A stretch of 10,001 bases of DNA from Actinomycetota bacterium (GTDB taxonomy: Bacteria > Actinomycetota > Actinomycetes > S36-B12): contig DNXA01000097.1 of NCBI GenBank assembly GCA_003506065.1, positions 1-10,001 on the forward strand. The letters run 5' to 3'. This document shows positions 1 through 7,196 of the stretch, piece by piece; the first letter of the stretch is position 1; each line of letters starts with the position of its first letter. The translations under genes were made by a program, and so were the position numbers. Below the pieces are notes generated by a model. The model was not told the origin of the DNA. It worked only from the letters and a program-made list of their open reading frames with translations, and made no database searches.

Positions 1-1
1 C

Positions 2-3000
2 CGGCTGGACTATTCCAAGGGCCTGGAGGAGCGTTTCCTGGCCTATGAGCAGTTTCTGCACGACAATCCCGACCTGCACGAAAAGGTCTTCCTGCTGCAG
101 ATCGCGACCCCGAGCCGGGAGGACGTGGAGGCCTATCAGGAGATCCGCGGGCGGCTTGACGGAGTCTCAGGCCGGATCAACGGGGCCTTCTCCACGGTCG
201 ACTGGGTGCCCATCCGCTATGTGAACCGGGGCTATCGCCGCGACCAACTGGCCGGCATCTACCGCGCCGCCAAGTTGGGGCTGGTCACCCCCTTGCGGGA
301 CGGCATGAATCTGGTGGCCAAGGAGTACGTGGCGTGCCGCAACGACAACTCCGGTGCTCTTGTCCTCAGTGAGTTCACCGGATCAGCAGCCCAACTGTCT
401 GATGCATGGCTGGTGAACCCCTTCGACACCGAGAATGTCGAGCAGGCCATGAGCGATGCTGTCACTGCCTCCGAATCCGACCTCACTGCACGCATGACCG
501 CAATGCGCAAAGTCGTGTTCGACTCTGACGTGAAGTCGTGGGCGAACTCATTTCTTGAACTGCTCGAACCCACTGCTTCTACTTCGATGCAAGTGAAGGC
601 CTCAGACCTGTCGGAACTTCCGCTCAAGGCGCTGGCGAGGAGTCCCCACCTGCTGATCTGTTGCGACTACGACGGAACTCTTGCGCCGCTTGTGGATGAT
701 CCCGCCAAGGCGCGACCACTCACCGAGGCAATCACCGCACTTCGACAACTTTCCCTGCTTCCTACGACCACTGTCGCAGTTGTCTCTGGTCGCTCATTGA
801 GGGATCTGGCCGCCCTGTCTCGACTGCCACCGGAGATTCACCTGGTGGGCAGTCACGGCTCTGAATTCGACGCGGATTTTCAGTTGGATGGTCAGCAACT
901 GCGCCTCCTCGAGCAGGTGAGGTCAGCGGCAACTGAGCTCGCAGGTCACGTTTCAGGTTCGCACATCGAAGTCAAGCCTGGAAGCGTCGCTGTTCACGTG
1001 CGTCGCAGCAAGCCTGAAGATCGGGAGGCACTCCTCAGCCAGGTCGCCATGGGTCCGGGTCAATTCCCCGGCGTGCACGTGCAGTACGGCAAGGACGTCG
1101 TCGAGTTGAGCGTGACTGAAGCAACCAAGGCAGACGCCGTCGCGGCTTTACGCCATCTGACTGGTGCTTCTGCTGTTGTCTTCCTCGGTGACGACGTGAC
1201 TGACGAAACAGTCTTTGTGGCCCTGACCGGACCAGACGTCGGCATCAAGGTCGGCCCAGGCGCATCAGCAGCGCCTTGGCGCGTTGACGCACCGATGGAT
1301 GTCGCGCGTCTGCTCTCGAATCTCTACGTCCTGCGTCAGTCCTGGCTGCTCGGTGGGCACACAACGCCGATCGAGGACTACACCTTGCTGTCGAGCATGG
1401 CCAATGTTGCCCTGCTGTCCCCGCGAGGATCAATCGACTGGTTCTGTGCGCCCGAGCCGGATTCGCCAGCCGTCTTCGCAGCGCTCCTTGGCGATGCCTC
1501 ATCTGGCTATTTCAGCATCACGCCCGCAGGCGACAAGCGCCTGCTCTCTCAGTCCTACCAACGCAATTCACTCGTCACTCGCACCCGCTGGGCTGGCTTG
1601 ACCGTGACCGACTTCATGCCTGTTGGCCGTGCTGCGCAAGACGCCGGGAGCCGAATTGTGCGGCAGATCAGCGGCTCAGTGCCCGCTCGCATCGCCTTCT
1701 CTCCTCGGCCGCAGTTTGGAGCAGTTGCGACGACCATTGAAGTCATGGCGGAGGGCCTGCGGGTGACCAGCGGCTCGGAGTCTGCTGCGCTCTATGCGCC
1801 TGGCGTCGACTGGGAAATCATGGAGGAGGCTGGTCATCACACTGCTATCGCCACGGTAGATCCATCCAAAGCTGCGATCACCCTGGAATTCCGATACGAA
1901 GCCTTCGATGAATCCGCCTTCACGACTCAGGCCAGCCATGACGACCAAGCCTTCACCTCGGATTTCTGGAGCTCATGGGCTGCTCAACTTCGCCTGCCCG
2001 GCATCCGAGCAGAGGCTGAGAGGCGCGCTGCATTGACCCTTCGTGCCTTGTGCCACCGACCTACCGGCGGCATCCTGGCAGCGGCTACGACGAGCCTTCC
2101 AGAAGCACTCGGTGGCATCCGAAACTGGGACTACCGCTACGTGTGGATCCGAGATGCCGCGCTGACTGCTCGCGAGCTTGTTGCTGCCGGCTCTGGCGCC
2201 GAGGCGGAGAGCTACCTTGCCTGGCTCCAACAGGTCGATGCTGGCGAATCGGGGCTGGAGTCACTTCGTCCGCTCTACCGGCTCAATCGCGAAGGTCTCG
2301 GCGCAGAAGCCGTCATCGATTCCCTGCCGGGATACGCTGGCAGCCGCCCGGTTCGCGTTGGCAATGCAGCACAGGGGCAATTGCAGATCGACGTGTTCGG
2401 TGCCGTCTGTCTGCTTGTTGATCAACTCACCCATCTGCGAGGTTCCGTCAACTCCCAGGAGTGGGTGCTGACCTGCAGCATGGTTGACGCTGTTGAACGA
2501 AGGTGGCGTGAGCCCGACCATGGGATCTGGGAGATTCGCGACCGCCCCAAGCACCACACTCATTCCCGGATGATGTGCTGGCTCGCAGTCAATGCCGCCA
2601 TATCCATTGCGGAACTCAACCAGACACCCCAAGAGTCATGGGCTCCTCTTCGAGACGTGATCGAGGCTGCGATCGAGGCTGAGAACTGGAGCGAGGAGAT
2701 CGGTGCCTACGTCGCGGCCGTCGATCACCCAGAGGCTGACGCTGCAGTGCTCCAAGGAATCCTCGAGGGCTACCCGGCCTCGCATGAGCGCATTGCAGGG
2801 ACCGTTGCTTTCATCGAACGCGAGCTCCGACAAAGCGGTGGCCTCTTCCGGTACACCTACGACGATGGACTTCCGCATGGCGAGGGAGCGATGCATATCT
2901 GCGCAGCATGGCTGGCTGGGACGTATGCCCGCCTGGGGATGCCAGAGGACGCGATCCAGTTGCTCGATGCCATCTTGGCCTCAGCTGGCGTCACTGGCCT

Positions 3001-3118
3001 TCTCCCAGAACAGGTTGATCCGCTGACAAACATGGGCCTGGGCAATCATCCTCAGGCCTATTCGCATCTCGGCGTGCTCACGGCTTGTCGCCACTTGGCA
3101 AATGCCGAGAGTCTCTGA
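2..3118 (+). CDS. Trehalose-6-phosphate synthase / trehalose-6-phosphate phosphatase / GH15 hydrolase fusion protein (5' partial)
   Basis: The frame is open from the window edge to TGA at 3116-3118, giving 1038 visible residues. The N-terminus, about 260 residues by comparison with E. coli OtsA, lies outside. Module 1 (to about nt 570) is the GT20 OtsA C-terminal half: it begins in the RLDYSKG motif, and DGMNLVAKEYVA is at 299-334. Module 2 (about 645-1330) is a HAD-type trehalose phosphatase with DYDGT at 665-679, VVSGRS at 779-796 and GDDVTDE at 1187-1207. Module 3 (about 1345-3115) is a full GH15 domain: a trehalase-like N-terminal part, WDYRYVWIRD at 2126-2155, the probable general acid Glu in GIWE (2531-2533) and the probable general base Glu in LLPEQ (3008-3010). 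OtsA plus OtsB makes trehalose via trehalose-6-phosphate in the cytoplasm. The GH15 substrate is uncertain: trehalose, maltooligosaccharide or another alpha-glucoside. No stop or internal start signal separates the modules. Codon use changes near nt 335-360. Confidence 0.93.
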   Translation, partial: RLDYSKGLEERFLAYEQFLHDNPDLHEKVFLLQIATPSREDVEAYQEIRGRLDGVSGRINGAFSTVDWVPIRYVNRGYRRDQLAGIYRAAKLGLVTPLRDGMNLVAKEYVACRNDNSGALVLSEFTGSAAQLSDAWLVNPFDTENVEQAMSDAVTASESDLTARMTAMRKVVFDSDVKSWANSFLELLEPTASTSMQVKASDLSELPLKALARSPHLLICCDYDGTLAPLVDDPAKARPLTEAITALRQLSLLPTTTVAVVSGRSLRDLAALSRLPPEIHLVGSHGSEFDADFQLDGQQLRLLEQVRSAATELAGHVSGSHIEVKPGSVAVHVRRSKPEDREALLSQVAMGPGQFPGVHVQYGKDVVELSVTEATKADAVAALRHLTGASAVVFLGDDVTDETVFVALTGPDVGIKVGPGASAAPWRVDAPMDVARLLSNLYVLRQSWLLGGHTTPIEDYTLLSSMANVALLSPRGSIDWFCAPEPDSPAVFAALLGDASSGYFSITPAGDKRLLSQSYQRNSLVTRTRWAGLTVTDFMPVGRAAQDAGSRIVRQISGSVPARIAFSPRPQFGAVATTIEVMAEGLRVTSGSESAALYAPGVDWEIMEEAGHHTAIATVDPSKAAITLEFRYEAFDESAFTTQASHDDQAFTSDFWSSWAAQLRLPGIRAEAERRAALTLRALCHRPTGGILAAATTSLPEALGGIRNWDYRYVWIRDAALTARELVAAGSGAEAESYLAWLQQVDAGESGLESLRPLYRLNREGLGAEAVIDSLPGYAGSRPVRVGNAAQGQLQIDVFGAVCLLVDQLTHLRGSVNSQEWVLTCSMVDAVERRWREPDHGIWEIRDRPKHHTHSRMMCWLAVNAAISIAELNQTPQESWAPLRDVIEAAIEAENWSEEIGAYVAAVDHPEADAAVLQGILEGYPASHERIAGTVAFIERELRQSGGLFRYTYDDGLPHGEGAMHICAAWLAGTYARLGMPEDAIQLLDAILASAGVTGLLPEQVDPLTNMGLGNHPQAYSHLGVLTACRHLANAESL

Positions 3119-3159
3119 ACTCGCGCCCGCTTATCAATAGTCACACAAATCATTTCAAT

Positions 3160-3232
3160 CACTGGCAAATTGCGTTGTGGCGCATAGCAATTCTTGCAGA
3201 TCCGCTGACAGATGCCATTGACGTTGCCAGTG
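3160..3232. repeat. Nested inverted repeats in the intergenic region before the amidohydrolase gene
   Basis: The 9-base arm CACTGGCAA (3160-3168) is perfectly matched by TTGCCAGTG (3224-3232). Inside lies a second pair, AATTGC (3168-3173) with GCAATT (3187-3192). The right outer arm falls in the spacer of the predicted promoter, so the element could be a pair of operator half-sites. As RNA it could instead fold at the 3' end of the trehalose fusion transcript. No T-tract follows, so a classical intrinsic terminator is unlikely. Confidence 0.5.
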
Positions 3233-3246
3233 CGCGAGCCTAGTTT
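3218..3246 (+). promoter_or_regulatory. Predicted housekeeping-sigma promoter for the amidohydrolase-thioesterase operon
   Basis: A -35 box TTGACG (3218-3223, one mismatch to TTGACA) is followed after exactly 17 bases by TAGTTT (3241-3246), which fits the actinobacterial TANNNT -10 pattern. Transcription would start near 3253. That leaves a leader of about 30 bases carrying the GAGGAG ribosome binding site (3271-3276) before the GTG at 3283. Confidence 0.55.
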
Positions 3247-3282
3247 TCACTTCACATCGCTTGTCCATGTGAGGAGTCGCAA

Positions 3283-4500
3283 GTGTCCCAATTCGTCGGC
3301 GCGCCCATCTTTGATGCAGACCAGCACATGTATGAGAGCGCCGATGCGCTCACTCGACACCTTCCCGAACGATATGCATCAGCCGTGCAGTTCGTGCAGA
3401 TTGGTCGCCACACGCGCATTGCCGTCAATGGCCGCATCACCGAGTACATCCCGAACCCAACATTTGATCGAGTCGCACGACCTGGAGCTCATGAGCTGTA
3501 CTACGCAGGTCAGAATGTCGATGGCCTGTCACTCAAAGAGCTCACGGGTCGCGGTATCGATGCACTGCCTGCTTTCCGAAATCCAGAGGCACGCCTGCCA
3601 CTCATGGATGAGCAAGGAGTCTCCGAAGCATTCATGTTTCCGACTCTTGCCAATCTTGTGGAGCACAGCGCCGCCGAGGACTATGAACTGACCGGAGCGA
3701 TCATTCACGCGCTCAATCAATGGATGCTCGAGACCTGGACTTTTGACTATCAAAGTCGAATATTCGCTACCCCAGTCATCACCTTCGGCACTGTTGAGAA
3801 CGCACGCAAGGAATTCGAGTATGTGGCCAGCAACGGCGCGAAAATTGTTCTGGTCAAACCTGCTCCTGCCTGCGGTCCCAATGGCTGGCGCTCGCCAGCT
3901 CTCCCGGAATTCGATGATCTCTGGCGCGACATCGAGGCCTCCGGAATACCCGTAGCGCTGCACGCAAGCCAGCCTCCGCTGGATTCCTATATCAATCAAT
4001 GGGAGTCCTCTCGGACGAACAACTTCATGACACAGAGCGCATTCCGAAACGTCGTGCTTGGCCATCGCGAGATCTCAGACACGGTCGCGAGTCTGATTTG
4101 TCATGGGACCCTGACGCGCTTTCCAGGACTGCGCATCATGAGTGTTGAAAACGGCAGCGACTGGATCAAGCCCCTCTTCAATGACTTCGCAACCTGGTAC
4201 AAGAAGATGCCGCAGGCATTCGAGGAGCATCCGCACGAGGTCTTCCGACGCAATATCTATGTCAGCCCATTCTGGGAGGGATCAGTGCATGAACTCTCTG
4301 ATCTGGTCGGATGGGACAGGGTGTTGTTCGGCTCTGACTATCCCCACCCCGAAGGCTTGACCGAACCGATCGGGTACTACAACTATGCCGAAGCCATGGA
4401 TGAGAAGCTCACCTACGATTTCATGGGCGACAATGCGCGACGCATGATGCGCATGCCAGTCCTCCAGCCAGAATCGGACGCGCTTGCGAAATCGGCCTGA
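3283..4500 (+). CDS. Amidohydrolase family 2 protein (ACMSD-like metal-dependent hydrolase/decarboxylase)
   Basis: This 405-residue protein starts at GTG with GAGGAG six bases upstream. It has the signatures of the amidohydrolase-2 (PF04909) TIM-barrel family: an N-terminal FDADQHMYE strand (residues 10-18), a mid-protein ALHASQ segment with His227, the LTRFPGLRIMSVENGSDWI segment typical of the family, and FGSDYPHPEG (349-358) with the probable metal-ligand Asp352. The first position of the usual HxH pair is Asp (Asp13-Gln-His15), a variant I recall in many actinobacterial members. Relatives include 2-amino-3-carboxymuconate semialdehyde decarboxylase and 2-hydroxy-acid type decarboxylases, but the substrate cannot be read from sequence. 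There is no signal peptide, so the protein is cytoplasmic. The thioesterase gene follows 53 bases downstream on the same strand, which suggests joint action in aromatic or acyl-CoA catabolism; that link is inference. Confidence 0.9.
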   Translation: MSQFVGAPIFDADQHMYESADALTRHLPERYASAVQFVQIGRHTRIAVNGRITEYIPNPTFDRVARPGAHELYYAGQNVDGLSLKELTGRGIDALPAFRNPEARLPLMDEQGVSEAFMFPTLANLVEHSAAEDYELTGAIIHALNQWMLETWTFDYQSRIFATPVITFGTVENARKEFEYVASNGAKIVLVKPAPACGPNGWRSPALPEFDDLWRDIEASGIPVALHASQPPLDSYINQWESSRTNNFMTQSAFRNVVLGHREISDTVASLICHGTLTRFPGLRIMSVENGSDWIKPLFNDFATWYKKMPQAFEEHPHEVFRRNIYVSPFWEGSVHELSDLVGWDRVLFGSDYPHPEGLTEPIGYYNYAEAMDEKLTYDFMGDNARRMMRMPVLQPESDALAKSA

Positions 4501-4553
4501 GCATCACAATCACCGTCGCTTCACGTTCGCCGAGTCAGTATGCAAGGAGAAAT

Positions 4554-5408
4554 GTGCCAGACGCACTCGCACTGCTTGAGCTCACCGAGGTCGGAGATGG
4601 CCGATACCTCGCGCCGATGCCAGCGGGTTCACAAGAGGGCAGAGATGTCATCTTCGGTGGTCAATTGCTCGCACAGATGATCATGGCTGCCAGCGCTGAT
4701 CCCTCTGATCCCAAGCATGTGAATTGCATTCACACGATCTTCGCTCGTGCAGGGACCTACGAACAGCCCTTGCATCTGCAGGTGGACGAGGTGCACAGCG
4801 GGCGTACGTTTGGCAGCAAGCTCATCAGCGCAATGCAAGGCGATCGGCTGCTGTCAAAGGCCATGATTCTGATGACAGCTGATGAACCCGATCTGATTGC
4901 TCACCACGAGTCAGCACCATCGGATGTGCTCAGACCAGAGGCTGCACGAGAATCTGCTCCCGGTGTCACCTTTCCTGGCGCAGAACTGCGCTACGCAACT
5001 GCTGAGCACAGCACCCGCAACGGTGCGCCGGTCATGTCTCTTTGGACGCGGATGCCAGGAAGCTTGCCCTCTCTGGCCGCAAGTCAGGCTGTTATTGCCT
5101 GGGCCACCAATGGCTGGCTCATCGGCCTGGCGATCGAGCCGCACGAGGATGCCATTCGTCTAGAGGATGCGCATCTTTCGATCTCAACTGGCGTCATCTC
5201 ACACACCATCAATTTCCATCGTGAATTCGATGCCGGCTCATGGACGCTGATCAATCAGGAAGCAAGTTTCGCAGGCAAGGGCCGAGTTGCTGGATCCGGA
5301 ACGATCTACAACGAGAACGGCGCTCTGTTGGCCACGTTCTCGCAGAACAGCATGGTCAAGGGTGTCGACGCGCTCGCACAGGGCATTGGCACTCGCACCC
5401 GCATGTAG
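4554..5408 (+). CDS. TesB-like acyl-CoA thioesterase (double hotdog fold)
   Basis: This 284-residue protein has the length of E. coli TesB (acyl-CoA thioesterase II), which hydrolyses acyl-CoA to free fatty acid and CoA. The first hotdog half has the family motif FGGQLLAQ (residues 34-41). The second half carries the segment around SHTINFHREF (216-225), then QEASFAGKGR, and ends with a conserved Gln in TFSQNSM (Gln264). In TesB the residue before the His of that first segment is the catalytic Asp (DH.. WFHR). Here it is Ser216, and the triad Thr also appears to be Ser (Ser238). It may therefore be a divergent or weakly active member, or a binding protein. The GTG start is preceded by AGGAG at 4545-4549, four bases away. 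The overlapping ATGs at 4540 and 4552 are in another frame. It is probably co-transcribed with the upstream amidohydrolase. Confidence 0.87.
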   Translation: MPDALALLELTEVGDGRYLAPMPAGSQEGRDVIFGGQLLAQMIMAASADPSDPKHVNCIHTIFARAGTYEQPLHLQVDEVHSGRTFGSKLISAMQGDRLLSKAMILMTADEPDLIAHHESAPSDVLRPEAARESAPGVTFPGAELRYATAEHSTRNGAPVMSLWTRMPGSLPSLAASQAVIAWATNGWLIGLAIEPHEDAIRLEDAHLSISTGVISHTINFHREFDAGSWTLINQEASFAGKGRVAGSGTIYNENGALLATFSQNSMVKGVDALAQGIGTRTRM

Positions 5409-5426
5409 GGAAGTCAGTCATCGATA

Positions 5427-5443
5427 TTCCTGACGAGCAGGAA
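5427..5443. terminator. Small hairpin between convergent genes, possible bidirectional terminator
   Basis: TTCCTG (5427-5432) and CAGGAA (5438-5443) form a perfect six-base stem with a five-base loop. They sit in the 47-base gap between the stop of the thioesterase and the stop of the methyltransferase. There is no T-tract on either side, so termination is only suggested by position. Confidence 0.3.
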
Positions 5444-5455
5444 AGCAGGAACAAC

Positions 5456-6064
5456 CTAGATCTGCGTGGCCAGCACCACTGCATCAAAGGCAATCCGCGG
5501 CCCATGATCGGTATCGACGAGCCGTGCCCGCGTCTGGGCTTGATCGATGAGAAATCCCAGATCGGCCAATTGCTCGGCAACCTCCTTCGGGGTGAACAGC
5601 AGGTCGTCATCCTGCGGCCCACCGATCCCCTCTTCGAGGTTGCGTCTGTCGTGGCCTATTACCAGGAGTCGGCCGCCAGTGGCAACGGCGTCTGCTGAGC
5701 GTGCGATCGCAGCCTGACGCTCAGCCGGCGGAAGATGCAGGTAGGCAATGAGCACCAGGTCGTAATCACGGGACTGCGGCTGATACTTGCGAACATCAGC
5801 GCGATGAACATGCACCCTCTTGCCAACACTCAGTTCTCCAGCGCAGTGCATCGCACGATCGAGTGCACATTGGGAGAAGTCGACAATGGTCGCCTCCCAC
5901 CCCTGCTGGGCAAGCCAGAGCGCATTTCGGCCCTCACCGCCTGCCTGATCCAGCATTCGTCCCGCGGGGAGCTCCCCTGCGAGCTCCTTCACCCAGACAT
6001 TCGGGTGTCCCGAGCAGAGCATGTCGCTCACGGCATAGCGCTCATCCCAATATGTGGCGGTCAC
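5456..6064 (-). CDS. Class I SAM-dependent methyltransferase
   Basis: The protein is 202 residues from the chosen GTG at 6064 (VTATYWDERYAVSD), matching the usual family start (xxxWDERYxxS). The frame stays open upstream to an ATG at 6205, but that extension has no family resemblance and would leave only a few bases before the divergent flavodoxin gene. SAM-binding motif I is GRMLDQAGGEGRNALWLA, where the family usually has LD.ACGEGRNA or LDVGCGEG; the Cys position is Gly here. It is followed by the acidic strand-2 end (ATIVDFSQCALDRA), the motif YDLVLIAYLHLPPAER, and GGRLLVIGHD near the C-terminus. The layout resembles TehB/thiopurine-methyltransferase-like small-molecule methyltransferases. 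The substrate is unknown. The ribosome binding site is weak. The gene is convergent with the thioesterase and divergent from the flavodoxin gene. Confidence 0.85.
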   Translation of the reverse strand: MTATYWDERYAVSDMLCSGHPNVWVKELAGELPAGRMLDQAGGEGRNALWLAQQGWEATIVDFSQCALDRAMHCAGELSVGKRVHVHRADVRKYQPQSRDYDLVLIAYLHLPPAERQAAIARSADAVATGGRLLVIGHDRRNLEEGIGGPQDDDLLFTPKEVAEQLADLGFLIDQAQTRARLVDTDHGPRIAFDAVVLATQI

Positions 6065-6105
6065 GCGGACAGTCTCACGTCGACACTGCGGCTCGTATAG
6101 GGCCT

Positions 6106-6119
6106 TTCGTCCCGACGAA
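6106..6119. promoter_or_regulatory. Palindrome in the divergent methyltransferase/flavodoxin region, possible operator
   Basis: TTCGTC (6106-6111), two bases CC, then GACGAA (6114-6119) form a perfect dyad. It lies about 42 bases upstream of the chosen methyltransferase start, in the 159-base divergent gap. No convincing -35/-10 pair was found around it on either strand. A repressor or activator site is a guess based on position and symmetry. Confidence 0.3.
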
Positions 6120-6154
6120 CAGCGCAGAGCGAGCAACAGATCGAGGAGGACCAA

Positions 6155-6196
6155 ATGCCCTATCTCACCTGCATTGACTCGCGGAAAATGGTGTGA
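6155..6196 (+). CDS. Very short ORF (13 aa), possible leader peptide before the flavodoxin gene
   Basis: ATG at 6155 opens a 13-codon frame (MPYLTCIDSRKMV) ending in TGA at 6194-6196. It is preceded by GAGGAGGA (6143-6150), the strongest ribosome binding site in the window, with a four-base spacer. The stop lies 12 bases before one flavodoxin ATG (6209) and 27 before the other (6224). It could be a regulatory leader peptide, the relic of a lost gene, or chance. No homology is recognised. Confidence 0.3.
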   Translation: MPYLTCIDSRKMV

Positions 6197-6223
6197 AAGG
6201 AACATTTCATGTCAGGAGTGGTC

Positions 6224-6769
6224 ATGAAGTCTGTCGTTGTCTATGAGTCGATGTACGGAAACAGCCACCGGGTAGCCGACATCATCGGAGCAGCGCTGAA
6301 GGAATTCGGCCAAGTGAGCGTGGTGCCCGTGAGTCGAGTGATCGATGAACTTGCGGCGTCAGCAGATCTGGTCGTCGTGGGCGGGCCAACCCACGCGCAC
6401 TCGCTGAGCACTCGCCAGAGTCGCGCTAGTGCTCTGGAAGCAGCAGATACGAGCAAGAGCAAGCATCCACATCCACCGCTGGAGATGGATCCGCACTGGC
6501 AGGATGCTGGCATCCGCGACTGGCTGCGCACCACGGCGATATCCAATGGACAGTCTGCCGCAGCGTTTGACACCCGCCTGGATGCGATGGCTCTGCTGAC
6601 AGGTCGGGCCTCGCGCGTGATCGCCCGCCGCATGACACGGCACGGCTTTCAGTTGATCACCGAGCCCGAGAGCTTTCTTGTAGACAGCCAGACGCGCTTG
6701 CTCGACAGTGAGGCAGAGCGTGCTCACCATTGGGCCAAAGGGCTGGCATTGTCAGTCGTCCCTGCGTAG
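6224..6769 (+). CDS. Flavodoxin-like protein
   Basis: This 181-residue flavodoxin-fold protein probably binds FMN and acts as an electron carrier or quinone/flavin-dependent reductase in the cytoplasm. The N-terminus goes straight into strand beta-1 (MKSVVVYESMYGNSHRVAD), where YESMYGNS is the phosphate-binding loop. The segment ADLVVVGGPTHAHSLSTRQSR is the beta-3/loop region typical of actinobacterial flavodoxin-domain proteins with a GGPTH motif. I chose ATG 6224 because AGGAG (6214-6218) lies five bases upstream and because family members begin at this point. ATG 6209, with AAAGG eight bases upstream, would add five residues and cannot be excluded. The partner reductase is not in the window. 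It is convergent with the DUF1905 gene, 34 bases apart, with no evident terminator. Confidence 0.85.
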   Translation: MKSVVVYESMYGNSHRVADIIGAALKEFGQVSVVPVSRVIDELAASADLVVVGGPTHAHSLSTRQSRASALEAADTSKSKHPHPPLEMDPHWQDAGIRDWLRTTAISNGQSAAAFDTRLDAMALLTGRASRVIARRMTRHGFQLITEPESFLVDSQTRLLDSEAERAHHWAKGLALSVVPA

Positions 6770-6803
6770 CAGAATGACTTCGTCCACCCAAGCCAGTGCA
6801 CTT

Positions 6804-7097
6804 TCAGACCGTCGTGAGACTGATCTCCATGGTGTCGCCGGCTGAGAGTGCCTCTGCTTTGCGGATCGCCGCCTTCACTGGCAGCAGGAAGCTTCCTGAT
6901 GCCTTATCGGGAAAGATCGACGTGCGCCAGGTTGAATCACCGATGGTGACTTCCACTGGCACCGACCCAAAGCTCTTCCGTGGCCCCGTTCGTTCACGCA
7001 GTTCATCGCTGAGTTCCGGCGGCAGCGTCACAAATGTCCATGCGTCGGACTTGCGACCATCCCAGAGCCAGAGTTGGGCTGAGAACGTGTGCAGCAT
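6804..7097 (-). CDS. DUF1905 domain-containing protein
   Basis: This is a 97-residue single-domain protein. It matches the DUF1905 pattern along its length: an opening strand (FSAQLWLWDG) followed by AWTFVTLP, then GFGS-like KSFGSVPVEVTIG, then WRTSIFPDK, and finally GSFLLPVKAAIRKAEALSAGD. DUF1905 proteins are small cytoplasmic beta-rich proteins of unknown biochemical function, often fused to or near YdeI/OmpD-associated domains. The ATG at 7097 has no good ribosome binding site: GGAA lies about 14 bases upstream. The gene is divergent from the GyrI-like gene across about 99 bases and convergent with the flavodoxin gene. Confidence 0.88.
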   Translation of the reverse strand: MLHTFSAQLWLWDGRKSDAWTFVTLPPELSDELRERTGPRKSFGSVPVEVTIGDSTWRTSIFPDKASGSFLLPVKAAIRKAEALSAGDTMEISLTTV

Positions 7098-7196
7098 TGA
7101 CCAAGTGTTCCATCGCTGACGCGGGAACCAGGCATTTGGCTGGACAGCAGCGCGCAGGACTTCCCACTCCGGTCCATCGTGTGTGAGGGTTCATCG

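Noticed and set aside
3017..3210. Direct repeat GATCCGCTGACA at 3017-3028 and 3199-3210
   Set aside because: It is only 12 bases, with one copy inside conserved GH15 coding sequence (VDPLT). No target-site duplication or mobile gene lies between the copies, so it is likely chance.
3529..4065. Long minus-strand open frame of 178 codons opposite the amidohydrolase gene
   Set aside because: It lies entirely within a well-supported gene on the other strand, shows no recognisable domain, and its composition is explained by the codon use of the sense gene.
6065..6205. N-terminal extension of the methyltransferase to ATG 6205
   Set aside because: The added 47 residues do not resemble the family start, and the extension would leave almost no space for the divergent flavodoxin gene's signals.
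7098..7196. Promoter search in the divergent gap between the DUF1905 and GyrI-like genes
   Set aside because: No -35/-10 pair with acceptable spacing was found on either strand. Only weak 4-base dyads are present.
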